Source: Datnioides undecimradiatus (lineage: Eukaryota > Chordata > Actinopteri > Lobotiformes > Datnioididae). From it: a stretch of 64,000 nt of DNA. Below the pieces are notes generated by a model, which worked only from the letters and a program-made list of their open reading frames with translations, ran no database searches and was not told where the DNA came from. The stretch's first letter is position 1. The number at the start of each line of letters is the position of its first letter. A program made the position numbers and the translations under genes. Below are positions 11,893 through 24,424 of this stretch, one piece after another. Where the stretch lies: NCBI GenBank assembly GCA_008933995.1, contig WARS01002855.1:590001-654000 (forward strand), in the 5' to 3' direction.

Positions 11893-14164
11893 GTTCAGTT
11901 TGGCAGCTGAGCTGGCTTCGAGTTACGCCCGCGGCTGACGGATGGTCAGATTTTTGCAACAGAAAAAAGCAAAGACGGGAACAAAACCGGAGGGAGACTG
12001 TTCTCAGTTTGTGCCCATGAAGAAGTTAAAGGGGGAAAAGTGTTGAAGTAAAAGGTGAAGCTGGCAAAAAGGAAGAGGAAAGCAGAGGAAGAGAGAGGTA
12101 GAAAGATGAACCGATAACAGAAAAGACCAAAAACAAAAAGGCTCTGCAGTATTGACGCTGATCATGCAGGGACTCAGAACTTCAGCAGGAAACAGCAGGA
12201 ACCAGCCTCCTCTTGAGAAAAAGCCCCAGACAGGACGGCGGCTTCGATGACGGATGCAAAAGGGGTAAACTAATCATCGTGAAGAAAGAAAACGCCGCGT
12301 GTGAACTCGTGCAGGAGCGCCGCCGTCAGTCTGTGGAGGTAGAGGAGTGGGAGTGGATGAGCTGACGATTCCTGGAGGCGGAGACAAGAAAGCGGGAGAA
12401 ACTAAAAATAAAACAGACACACAATCACCTGAAACTGAGATCACCCACAGTGTCACATCCACAGACCTCCAAACTGCCTGCAGAGCGTGCACCAAAGTCC
12501 AGCCCCTCGCTTTAACCTTTTGTGGAGAGCGGGTGATGCGAACACGTCATCACCCGTGCTGTCTGTCACGCTGGTTTTCAGTAGACGTTGCAGGAAAGCA
12601 ATATAAAAGCACTTAGCATAGTGAAACCACCGCTAATTATCTATTTTGAGATGCTATGCGTCCGCAAACACGTACTGAAATACTAAAATCACAGCCCGCC
12701 CTCTATTCTGAGACGCTCTGCGGCGTCACACTCGCCGCGTTCGAGCCACGACCAGTTATCTGTTCCGAGAGGCTCTGTGGCGGGCAGCTCGCGCAGATAC
12801 GCCGTCGATGAATTGAACCTTAGACCCCTTTATGTCTGCGGACGTGAATGAAGCAGCTGTCCTGCCGCGTCCCACCAGGATGTGGTGACGACAGACATGA
12901 CATGCAGCCCTGCCTCTTGTTAGCATCGCCGTCTGTCTCGTTAACGAGCCGCGGAGCGTGAGCTCACGGTTGTCCTCCACCAAAGTTCGTCAAGGAGAAC
13001 AGATAATGGTAACAAAACAAAACAGCCCGGTGCAAGACGGCGAATGTAGATGTTTACCTCAGGTCATGTGATCAACACTCGTCTTAGTAAATACAAACAC
13101 CAGACTCAGCCGGTGCAGGTTCAGATGCAGGTGTATGTGGAATAAAACAGTTGTGCAAGCAGATTAGTAATTAAACAGAGACGCTTCATGTGCTGCACAC
13201 TCTGCACCTTTGCCGTGTTTGATGTATTCGTCATAAATATTGTGTAAATTTACTTTTTTAGACTCCTCTGTGACTGGAGACTTTCAAAAAGAAGAGAATG
13301 ATCATGTTTCTCAGCTGAATTAATGATAAAATCAAACTTTAGTCTATTAAATTCTGTCAGCGTATCAGTTTCTGATCAGTTTGTATTGACTCTTCACACC
13401 AGATCGACATTAAACATGAAATATAAAACGAGTATCTGATCTCCTCATTTAAAGTGTATTAATATCATCATCACTGCTGCTTATTGTCCTACAACTGCAA
13501 CAAATACCAAGACTTTACTTCACACTGTGGGTTTTAAACCAGTTGCTGCAGCAGGTAGGCATCTTACCCAGATGCTGCATTCCATCATTTATATTGTGCC
13601 GTGTTGGAGACAGCATAACCTGCATGACAGCAATGATTCCAGCTCTGCAACAAAAGGTTTCCTGAATAAAAAAAACCTGAAATCACAATGTGAATGTCTG
13701 AACGTGTAACTGCATGGAAGTTATTAGCATCTGTCATCATGAAACCACAGCAAACAAGCCAACAAACAACCAAACAAGCACAGTGTCAGCTGAGTGTCAC
13801 GGGTACCTGCTGAGAGCATTAAACAGACACAGTGGTAAACCCTGTGCGTCCTCTTCAAGACTGAGTGCGGCTCTCCTTATACGGCGTCCAATTGGACACC
13901 CTGGAAAAGCAGCGCTGAGGCACGAGGAAGGAACTCATTACAGCGGCCGCGGCCGGCGACAAACGACCCTCTTAAAATATCCGTCTGTCTCGCTCTGTGT
14001 CCCAGAATAAGCCGGCGTGGACTCGGCTCTGAGGCGAAAGCCCCCGTGCTGTATCACGCAAACGGCAAACTCAACTCCATAAACACTCTGCGGCGTTTGA
14101 AGAAGTGGCCCGTTCAGCTTTATTCTCCCCCGCCAGCCTACCCCCTCTCTGTACCCCCCCACCA
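11893..14164. other. Upstream flank of cacng6; no further gene seen
   Basis: This should contain the cacng6 5' UTR and promoter, but I see no clear TATA box or defined start site. A perfect 12-base palindrome, gtccaattggac, lies at 13886-13897 inside a GC-rich stretch (13830-14100, with gcggccgcggccgg). Open frames here show no family resemblance. Confidence 0.45.
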
Positions 14165-14411
14165 CCGATACCACCACACACACACACACACACACACACA
14201 CCCTGAAACCTGTCCAGGAGCCAGAAAACATCATGCTCAAATTAGACACATTAGTTTTATTCTTTGACTCTTTAACACGAGCGACAGGCGCGCCTCGCAA
14301 CGCTCGCCGCCACCTCACAAACATCACAACAATGATATTAACAAGTTGCTGACCTGGTTTTTGTGTGTGTGCTTCTGCTCGGAGTGACAGAGGGCGAGGG
14401 ACTGACCGAGG

Positions 14412-14448
<37 letters not shown>

Positions 14449-14699
14449 GGTGGACGGGTGAGGGAGGAAGGGAGGGGGGTGGAGGTCAGAGTAGGAGGTG
14501 GTGTTACGTCTGGGGGAGGAAGAGCATGTGTGAGTGTGTGTGTGTGTGTGTGTGTGGGGGGGGGGGGGGGTGAAAAAGAGCATCAGCTAAATGCCTAAGT
14601 GTGTGTGTGTGTGTGTGTGTGTGTGTCCATCCAAGCGGTGTGTGTACCTAAACATATAGGGTTGCAGAAAAATATCTCCAAGTGTGTGTGTGTGTGTTT

Positions 14700-14742
<43 letters not shown>

Positions 14743-15030
14743 ATGCTGGTATATTAGCTTGCAGGCCTCCTGTGTGTGTGTGTGTGTGTGTGTGTTTCCT
14801 GTGTGTGTGTTTTCTGTGTGTGTGTGTGTGTGTGTGCATGCTGGTATATTAGCTTGCAGGCTTCCCATGTGTGTGTGTGTGTGTGTGTGTGTGTGGTATG
14901 CAGTCACACAGTTGTGCTGGACGAGTCTCTCAGCTTTTAAATGGACTTGTGTGGAAATGTGTTACGCTGCACACACACACACACCAAACTCCATAACTCT
15001 GTGTGTGTGTGTGTGTGTGTGTGTGCATGT
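14165..15030. repeat. Microsatellite and minisatellite cluster
   Basis: This is a dense run of simple repeats: CA at 14173-14201, GA at 14411-14449, TG followed by 15 consecutive G at about 14533-14570, and TG at 14600-14626. A composite minisatellite occupies 14682-14895 and TG again 15001-15026. The minisatellite has a 95-base period: the unique core gcatgctggtatattagctt occurs at 14741-14760 and again at 14836-14855, embedded in TG runs. Long open frames here (Cys/Val-rich on one strand, Thr/His-rich on the other) are artefacts of TG/CA runs. Confidence 0.95.
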
Positions 15031-17053
15031 TAATACCCTCCCTCCCTATCTATTTTTGCCCCCCACCTGTTAATGACATTAAAGCCGACCCAGGGGAAAG
15101 GGCTGCAGCGGGGGGCTTGTGTCAGCTCGACCCTGGCTGTGAGGCTCATGTCTGCGATCCCGCTGATTGAAGAGGGAATTGTAGATTCAACACCTCGAAA
15201 ACAAGCAACGCTGCCGGTCGGCTCACGTGGTCGGAGGCCGGAGCCATGAGATCGAATGAAACATGAAGCGTGCAGTGCAACAGTTTAATGGCAGTTTATT
15301 TGCATCTTTAGGTCTTTGGTAAAAGTTGGAAAAGTTCAAAGATGTTTGTTTTGCTGCGCTCCCAGGAAAAGATGCCGCGTTTCACCATTTTTTGCTGTGA
15401 CGAAATGAACAATCCTTTGTGAGCCGCCCCTCGGTGCGACGTGTCATTGGTTTAGAACAAAGAGTCAGGTCCTACTGTCAGCCAATCACAGCGGGTGGAG
15501 GGCGTGATCAGTCCGACAAACAGCTGGTTTTACAGGCGCCCAGAGTCGAGCCGGGACCGAACTAAACAAACGTGAGGAGTTTCTAACCTGCAGACACGTG
15601 CAACCGTCTCAAAAACAGGTCGCAAGTCCAACTTCTGCAGCTTCAGACATGTCGCAGCCTTCCTCTGTTGGATGGTTCACACACGTTCGGCCTCTCGGAG
15701 TCATCAGTAAAGCAAATATAAGACAATATAACGACTGTATCTCAGTAGCCATTCAGTCTTTTCTCCAACCATCAGAGGGTCAGCAACGTCCCTGCTGCTG
15801 CCCGGCAGACGAAGAGAGAGAGAGAGTACTGCAGTCAGATGTGCCTGGCATTGTGATAAACGGTGTGTGTGTGTGTGTGCGAGCAAGAAGGTCAGACAGA
15901 CAAAGACTGGCAGAGATGGAGGACTGGATGGAAAGATTAAGTAAAAGACAAGAAGAGCAGAGAGAGTGATGGACACGGAGACGGTTAGCTCAGCGTCCGG
16001 AGCGGCCAAGTTAAAATGCAGAGCAATGAAATGCTGAGGTGGACGGGGGAGGCTGAGGGAGAGACTCATCAGCTGATCACATGTGTGTGTTTTAGCCCAG
16101 ACGCTGGTTTAACACCAGTTAACTGTTGTTTCATGTTGTTACAAGAGCCTATTTGTCCAGTGTCCCAGGATTTCCTTTAAAGGCTTATGAGGCGAATGCA
16201 CAGATAGCTTAATTAATTAATAGGAATTAATGTCTTAGGTGATGATGAAGAGGAAAATGCGCCTTCAACACCAGTTCTTCTGGCATACAGATGGGACTGA
16301 GGGTTGGTTGCTGTGTTCAAGGACGCTGAGTGCTCAGGAAAAAGGGAATTATTTATTCACCGTCTACTCCCAGTTCACCCAGCCAATCATGAGATCTGAA
16401 CCAGAGACCTTCTGGACTGCAGGCTCCTCATCAGCATTACATTAGCTTCCAGTGAAGGTTGTGAAACGCTGAGAAGCACAGCCGTGCATCCTTTGAGCTA
16501 AATGTGGCTACGCGTCCACCGCAGTGCAGTGGGCTGCCCTGAACATAAGATGGCGCTATCTAGCAGGGAGGCATGCTGGGAAGGGGGCGGTGGAGGGTGT
16601 GATACTGAGCTGCTCTGATCCCTCAGACATGCACAGAGTCAGGACACTCAACCCTGAACTTGTGTGTTGCAGTGAGGTCTGATGAGATTACAGCAACACA
16701 AAGGGGCAAGAGGATTGATTAGGATGTATGACCTGTTGGGGATCAACAGCGCTTCGGTCCAGGTTCACGTTCACAGGATGAGAACCGACGCCGATGATAT
16801 TCTTCTCACGTCTCGGCAGTGTATAAAAAACATGGATGGACTGAGCGGCGCCGCTCAGGTTGGGCAGAAAGGTTAGCTATAACCGCTACGCTGCTGCAAC
16901 ACAAGGCTGAGATCATGTATGTTGACCAATCCAAACACAGGTTATTCAAACAGCTTTACAGCAGCATGTCAAGTTTAAAAAAGAAAGTAAAGTAAAAAGT
17001 AATAAAGTACAAATCCTGGTACAGTATATGTGCTGGGCAGTGTTATGTTTAAA
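15031..17053. other. No gene seen; possible SINE remnant near 16380
   Basis: No exon can be supported. The stretch 16375-16440 contains gatctgaaccagagaccttc, which looks like the reverse complement of a tRNA-like anticodon/T-arm region and may be the end of a degraded tRNA-derived SINE. A short TG run occurs at 15860-15880. Confidence 0.35.
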
Positions 17054-17458
17054 TGGACCAACTTGGACCAATATGCAATTTAGTATTTAACTTGAAAAGG
17101 TTTAGCCTGTCTCCATGTCGCTGAATGGCTGCTTATATCTTTGACTTCTTCAGTGATTCAAATAGGTCTCCAACTGGAGGAACAGCCCACCAAACAGCTC
17201 TGTATTTACCGATAGCTACTAGCTGGCTAGCTGCTGAGCTAGCTCCTTCGAAACAACAAAAGAAAAATGTCCAGTGCAGCAAACGTTTTTCACTTTTCAT
17301 GAGACCCGTGCGTTGGTACATGTTGTAAGTTGACCTGCGTTGGTAACTGCTCAGCCCAGTCACTCCTGGAGCTTCCACGTGTCGCCCATGACTGATTGGT
17401 TAGGACAAGGGTTAGCGTGCTAGCTAACGTTTGGTGCATTTAAGAGCAAGTTGGTCCA
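17054..17458. repeat. Inverted-repeat element, possible MITE
   Basis: A 12-base perfect inverted repeat, tggaccaacttg at 17054-17065 and its complement at 17447-17458, bounds about 405 bases. The interior contains gctagc-rich palindromic stretches at 17213-17245 and 17417-17427. The short arms and internal symmetry suggest a non-autonomous DNA transposon remnant, but target-site duplications are not clear. Confidence 0.4.
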
Positions 17459-20400
17459 ATCTCTGTGGAGCACCAGAGGCAAATGAAGCTTTACAATGAC
17501 TGGACAACCAGGTGACTTAGCAAAGATCTGCTGGACAACAGTTTCCCAGTTTCTCAATCCAAACAAACAGGAAGTTCCTCGACCCTCTGGATTTTTTAAT
17601 AACCGGTGATTCCTCCTTCTGAAGAACAGATCTTTAGCTCTGCAACTCCAATTAAATCATAAGTGAGAGGCTCTGTGGGAGCTCAGTGTTTGATACTTGG
17701 TTGGTTTTGCTGCTCCCATTGAAGTTTTAATGTGGCTATAGCTGTGCCTCAGTGTTTCCTTGACTTGTAATGCATTGATGTTTTACAGCGTAGACTGATT
17801 TTATATATTCTTTACATGCAGTTACTAAATTAAATGCAGCTCTCCTCTTCTGCCCATAGCTAGAAACCTTATTGTTGCTGATACTTCATCTCCTCCACCA
17901 CTGTGATGTGAGTTGAGATGAGTTAAAACACAGAGCTGGAGAAAAGATGAAAGAGTTCTTGAAGGAACAATCGGAGCTGATGGCAGCCTGCTGGTGCGTC
18001 TAATTAGGCTCATCTCTCAAACTGAGACTCATAACGTACAGACGCAGGCAGCTGCACGAGTTTACTCTGTGACCCTGTTATCCATCCGCTCACTCCCTCC
18101 AACATCTTTAGTTGTTATTGTGTAAAAGACAATCGGACGTAATCATGCATCTGCATCGGCGATGACCCGCAGGTCGCGGTCCGAATAATCACACGTATAG
18201 AGTGTTCCCGTTTCCTGATGATGTGTTACGGTAATTACAGCAGAGCAAACCTCAGACAAAGGCGGCATTGTGCGATCGCTGTTCAGGTTTTCACACACAC
18301 CATATACACAACGTTTCCAAAGTGCGGTGCACCTGAAGTGGATCATAGAATAATTTCTAAACAATAAACTTCATTAGTGTAATTTATGCAGCTAATAGGG
18401 CTTAAAATGATTTTTAGTAAATAAGAGTCTTAAAATCAATGTTTGTGGTCGTTATTTGATACAGGAAGTCACATTTACACAAAACTGAGGTAGGCCTTCC
18501 AATATCTGCCCAGCTATCCAAAAGACACAGCTGCTCATGAATGCACGTGAATGCAACTGTCCTAATAACTGACTATTAATTACATTTTACCGTAATTCAA
18601 TGAAATGTATGTTTCTGGCAAGAATTAGTCCACTAATTGAGAAACAGCGTCACCGTGCTGCTCATGTGCAAACAGAAACCTCCATGATTACAGGGCAGGA
18701 ATCATACAACAGCCAAACGTCCACCGCACTGCCTGTTTTTAAATTAAGTTTGCATTTTGGCAGCCTGTCGTTTCCCCTTAAAGAGAAAGATGCTAGTGCT
18801 AACTGGCGAGCTAGCTAGCAGATCTGCAGATAAATAACAAAGAAGGTGTTCGCGCCAACTGCGGGATTAGCAAGAAAGTCGCTAAAAGCGCTAAAAACGC
18901 AGCACGGCCCGGTGACGTGCACACAACAGCTGCAAGCTAAAACGGCTGTGAGGTAGAATACCGAGCTACACTGCGGGAGTGGAGTGGGAGTGGAGTGGGA
19001 GCGCGACCTCGCTTCACTTTAACTTTAAACTAAAGATCTGCAGCTAAATAGTTGTGACCGCCCGGATGATCTGGTGTCAGCTTCAGGAAGTGGAGACACG
19101 CGTCCATCTTTAAATGCCATCTTTGGTCTGAACAATAAAAGAATATCTATATTTGTTTGACCCATTCTTCCCAATGCAACAGGCACAGACGGAGCAACGT
19201 AACTTGGTTAAATCTGTTTACACAGAATCTAAATCGTCATTTCTGATTCCTGTCGTCCCCCATTATTCACCCAGCCAGCCACAATGGCTAAGGTGTGGAC
19301 AGGCCAGGCTGACAAATGATGCGACGCTCGTGCTGTTCAGGAGAAAGTGTCTCAGACGTTCTTCAATCACGGTGCAAACCATCATCATGGTGACAACTGT
19401 TTTTTCAATCCAAAGGCAACAGGAGCTCTTCTTATTTTAATCTTTCCTTTGCACGACTACGCCATCAAAAAGCTTAATTCAGACACGTTTGTATTCAAAA
19501 AACCCTCTTGCTTAACAAAAGGCTGAGAGGTTATATAAGGCCGTTTGTAAAGGCACTGCAGCTCCCGAGCTGTCAATCAAATGTTTTATCAGATCATAAA
19601 GTTTCCCCTAATCCGCAGTTTGAACAGAAATATTCAAATTTATTCATAGTTTCGTTCCTGTGTGGTGGTGTTAAAACTGTGCTTATCTCGCTCTGAAAAC
19701 TATTATGTGTCTGTCAGTCCCACACCGACTGAAACGCTTTTACCACACGAAGAGCTTTGTTTCATTCTGGCATGAATACGTCTGGGGATAAAATCATTTC
19801 CTGACAGCTATCATTCAACAAGAGGGAGCCGCTCTGTAAAAATAGCATCGCTTCACAAAGCGGGGACTCGCCGTACCTGCTGTGTGCTGGAAAACCCAAA
19901 GAGTTATTAGTGTTGAGGTCCCCACGTGGAGAATCTGTCGTCCACAAGAATGATTAGATGCACAGGGTCCAGGAAACAGAGACCGTGACACGAGATTTAG
20001 TCGTCGTCTTTAAACTGAGACGCTTTTCCTGTTCGTAGCTTGAGTCCAGTTTTAGTTGCAGTAGCAACGGACAACTTTTGCAGGTCCCCCAGTGTTTCCA
20101 AATGGCATTATTGTTGGCGCTTCTGTTGCAAAGAGAACCAGCTAACTTGTTATTTACCTCCCAGTCAAGCAGCTACGTTGTTAGCACACAGGAGGAGATC
20201 ATGATGCCCGACAGAGACGAAAAGTGCTGACGGTGTCGTTATTCTGCAGCCATTACATTGTGCAACCAACATTTAATTCATAACAATGAGTTCAAGCAAA
20301 TGACTTGTCTAATTCCAGTTCAAGCTGCTTCAATAAGGCTAATGCAGGTATGGCAAACTGGAGAAACAGGTTCAGTTGTATAGGCTGTGTTAGCGAATAT

Positions 20401-23400
20401 AACCGTTAAATGTTAAATCACACTGAAACAGTTTGTTGATTAATATGCCGTCCTGGCCTTAGAGCAAAGAAGTCATGCACAAATATCGACTTTAGCAACA
20501 GCAATGCGCGCCATGTTCGGCCTGGGCATTCATCTTTTTCTGCTAAGTTTAACTAAGTGAAAACAGATCGAGCATGCTCATGAGTCGCATGTCCAGATAT
20601 ATAATTAAACAAAACCCGCGTGCTATAAATGTTACTGCAGCAGCAACACATAAAGACGGAGAGAGCAAGCGTGACACGCTAACACAGTGTTCCCCTGAGC
20701 GTTTGCATGTTTCGCCATCAAGCTCTGTAGCTAGCGAACTGTAAATGATGCTAACACAACATTAGCACAGCTTTAATGTTAGCTATGTGTTTATGGTTAG
20801 AACCTACCAGGGTATTAGCTCCTGATAATATCGAATCATACAGTATTTTGGATATTTTGCAGGTTTCCACAGGTGCTTTGCAGAATTTCAAGGCTAACGA
20901 TGCCGTAGATCATAATTCATATCTCCAAAGTTAAACCACGCTTCACTTACAGTCTGTAAACACAGCAGCTCTGATTGTGGTCGACTCTGATTCCCCGAGT
21001 CTCAGGTTCATTTCCTGCAGCCGTCCCCCAGAGACACTCCATGAACAAACCAGGGGCCCTTCACTCAGATCAAATCCCTGTTGAGAAGGTTACATAAAGA
21101 AACTATACAATTTCACTACTCCTGTAAGTGCATTATCACCTCTGAGAAGCTTTCCAGACCCCGACTTAAAAGGTTTGCAGCATTTAAAGCCTGTTAAGGT
21201 GGTAATATGCAGGGGGTTTGTTTGGGGTTCGGATTAATGACTTTCAGGTCTGAGAGACTTAGAAGATTACCCACACTTTCACTTTTTGATTTTATTTTGT
21301 TTGCAACTAACAGATGAGCAACTACATCCAACTACTTCCTGCAGCGTTTAGGGGAAAGTATCTGTCGTGAGGAGTCGACAGGGAGCGAAACGACCTGAGA
21401 GGGATGGAGTCTGTTAAATGTAAATCTGCTTTAACAACCTGTTACTCATCACACAGTGACTTAACATAACCTAATATATATATAACGTACATGTAGTGGT
21501 TCGATGTCAAACCATGAATTAAAGTGCAGTTCAGGGGCTGCAGTGTGTTTTCTCGCCCGTCTTCAACAAACTGTGCAACAAAAATTGAAAAAAGTCATTT
21601 TTTAAAACTTAAAAACCAACAACAAATGCTCACTGTACGTAAAATATATAGAAATAAATGCTTAACTTTTACTTTTATCATGTTAACGCCTCAAATACAG
21701 CAGCTCGCTCAACGGGACTGAACGTCAAACTATGAGTTTTGTGTAGCCCCCTAGTGCAGGGCTCAAGCTAGCAGCAGCAAAACATAAAATGACCAGTTGG
21801 ACTTTTATTTATTTGGAAATAAAATATTTCTTTAGCTTAAAAGGAGTCAGCATTGATTATTGGTTTCAAACAGGAAACAATGAGCTGGGGACTTAGGGGA
21901 TGTAGAGCCGCTGACCGAGCTCATGCATCTGATAATGTGGCAGTGAAGACGGGGTTTATCTAAAAATCACCACAGCTATTATTAAAGTGTTTAATTCATG
22001 CATGCTTAAGTTGAGGGAACAGCAGGCTGCTCCTAACTTTAACTAAACGGTACAGAGCCAATGATCCGGTTCTTTTCTAAGGACGCCGTGGTGTATTTTT
22101 AGCACGTTTCTATATTTGGGACAAACCGCAGAGGGTTTTACCGTGATGACCTAATCAGAAGGTTACAGTAATAACAGTTCAGAGGCTGGTTGGCTGTCGC
22201 TGTGCTGCCATAACCAGAATAACGAGGGTTAGAGCAGGAAAAAGGACCTGGATTTAGCCTGCCCCGGGGTTAGGAGGTCAGCCGCAAACAGGCTTATGAA
22301 ACATGCTTAAGCCGAGGAAAGGTCCAGACCTGCATGGAAGCTGCAAAACACCTGGGGAGCAAACCATGATCGCCAACACACGCGTGGACGATTGTGGGTT
22401 TAAAAAAAAGCATCTTTTATTGGAAATCTATAAAATCATTTCCACAGAGCTGCAGGATTGCGGTCGCGTCTGCAGGCCCAGACGGTGTGTGCGCAGCCGC
22501 GCGCACACACACGCTGCAAAATTAGGTCAAAATATTTGCAGAACGGACTCGTACAGTTATCGCCCGAAGGTCCTGTTCGCAAAGCAGGAACAGGGCAGAG
22601 TCGATCCGCAGTGAAATGTTATTTCTAAGCACAAACATGCAGGCGGGGGTTTGCGTTAGATCTGACATGCTGGTGAGTCAGCGGGTTATGTTTCACCTGA
22701 TCATGGTTAACGGACATGAAAAATTAAAAGTTTTATCCGGGTTTGTGTCGGACAACAAGCTCCCACTTTCCAGTTTTTACAATGGAAAAACATCTTTGTG
22801 TCCAATGTGGTGATTTATGGAGATTTCGACGATGCATCGCGACGTAAAAACAATTTCTGCACTTATCTCAACTCTGCAAAAGCGCTGTAAATGTCAGGTG
22901 GTGGAACGAGGCCCTCAGAATCAAAGAGGGAACAATGGCTTCTTTCTACAACCGATATAGACGCGCATGGAGAAATCCATCAGGGAGGAGGAATCGCAGA
23001 AAGCTTCATCTACGCCCACGGGCAGTTGCAGAAAATAGACCTGAAATGCAGACACAAGACCTGTTTCTGAGTAGTTCTCACTTTTTTTTTGTAGACTGAA
23101 ACTCACTTAACACTTCTGCTCTTACTATCACTACCACTCTCCACCCACATGCAAAAACCCACAACTGAACGCGGCACACACAACACACGGCCTGCTCTGT
23201 GCTGTGTAGAAGATGACCCGTGCTGCAGAGGTGAACGCGGCAGCAAAGGAAGACTGTGGGTTCACGCTGCAGCTGCAGGAAACTGGCCTCAGTGTTATCA
23301 TAAGCTGCATGAGATCTGAATGTTGCAGCACGAAACACCTGTGAATTTGGGAGTTTGAACATCCGGGCAGTTAACTGGGGCCACAGAGGATGTCGGGGAC

Positions 23401-24363
23401 TTTCCGGGTGGCGACTCTGTTTGTTTTTTGGCCTAAAGTTGCGTTTTTACTCCTGCAGCTGATTCAAAATCACAAAAATCACAGCTTATTTTAGGAAATA
23501 ATGCAAAAACACAGTGAAATGACTCACAATTATGTGTGTTATTAGGTGCCGAAGGAGGTCGTGTGACCAAAAGCCAGCTTTGGCTTGTTTAAAACTATTT
23601 TTACTTTACAGCTTATGTCACCGTAGAGTAACCTGTGTGTTTGTTTAAACCCAGATCGTGTTGTTTCCCTAAATCAAACCAAAGTTTAAGCACATGTTTG
23701 TTTTCTGCTAACTGAGGCGAAGCCGTTACCTTTCTAAGGAATCGATCAGACCGCTCGAGTGGAATCTTTGGCTTGTCGTGGACCCTGATTGCATCATTAG
23801 TAGGTCTGTCTATGGGCCAATCAGGTATGTGGGACTCTTCCTGTCTGAGTCTCCTTCCTTGGTGACGGAGGGCGGGTCCAGCTCCTGTGCAGCGCTTCAC
23901 ATTGTGAAAAGGTGGGCGTGGTCGATGTCGGCAGGAGCGTTGGGGGTGGGGGGGCTGGGTCAAGGCTGAAGGCTCAACCTAATCTTCAATTAAAAGGACT
24001 TGAGATGCCAAAGTGATTGGAGTGGATTCAAATACAGTTTGACCCAGCGAGCGCCCACAGAGACACTGAAATGTGTTTACAGGGCAGAAAAGGGCCATTT
24101 AGGAGGGACTGAAGAAAGAATACCTGACTGGCCTGTGGTTATTCAAGAAAACTACTGACCACTGATCAGTTTAAAGGCAACATGGTGCTTCTTGGCGGTG
24201 TCGGCTCCCTCGCTGTGGCTTTTGAGCCCACTCGCGACACAAATCGAATCTTTCCTGCGCAACTTTCAACCAGTGGCTCAGTAAATCTGAAACGGCGCAC
24301 GCTGCAGTAAGTTAGGGTAGAGGCAAAAGTGGGAAAACCTGAAGTGAGGTGACAGTTATCAGC
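17459..24363. other. Gene-poor interval
   Basis: I read both strands for conserved exon-like peptides flanked by splice sites and found none. Small features include a tandem gggagtggagt repeat at about 18976-19002 and an AT-rich stretch around 21480-21670. It could hold a long non-coding transcript or distal regulatory DNA, but nothing proves it. Confidence 0.45.
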
Positions 24364-24424
24364 CACACACACACACACACACACACAGATAAAGAGAGAG
24401 AGAGAGGGGGAGAGAGAGGGAGAG
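24364..24424 (+). repeat. CA and GA microsatellites
   Basis: A CA run of about 12 units is followed directly by a purine GA-rich tract. Confidence 0.9.

Noticed and set aside
13886..13897. Palindrome gtccaattggac as an operator-like site
   Set aside because: A 12-base palindrome is expected by chance at this scale, and it has no partner or gene context.
14338..15073. Overlapping long frames of Cys/Val or Thr/His repeats
   Set aside because: They are translations of TG/CA and GA microsatellites, not proteins.
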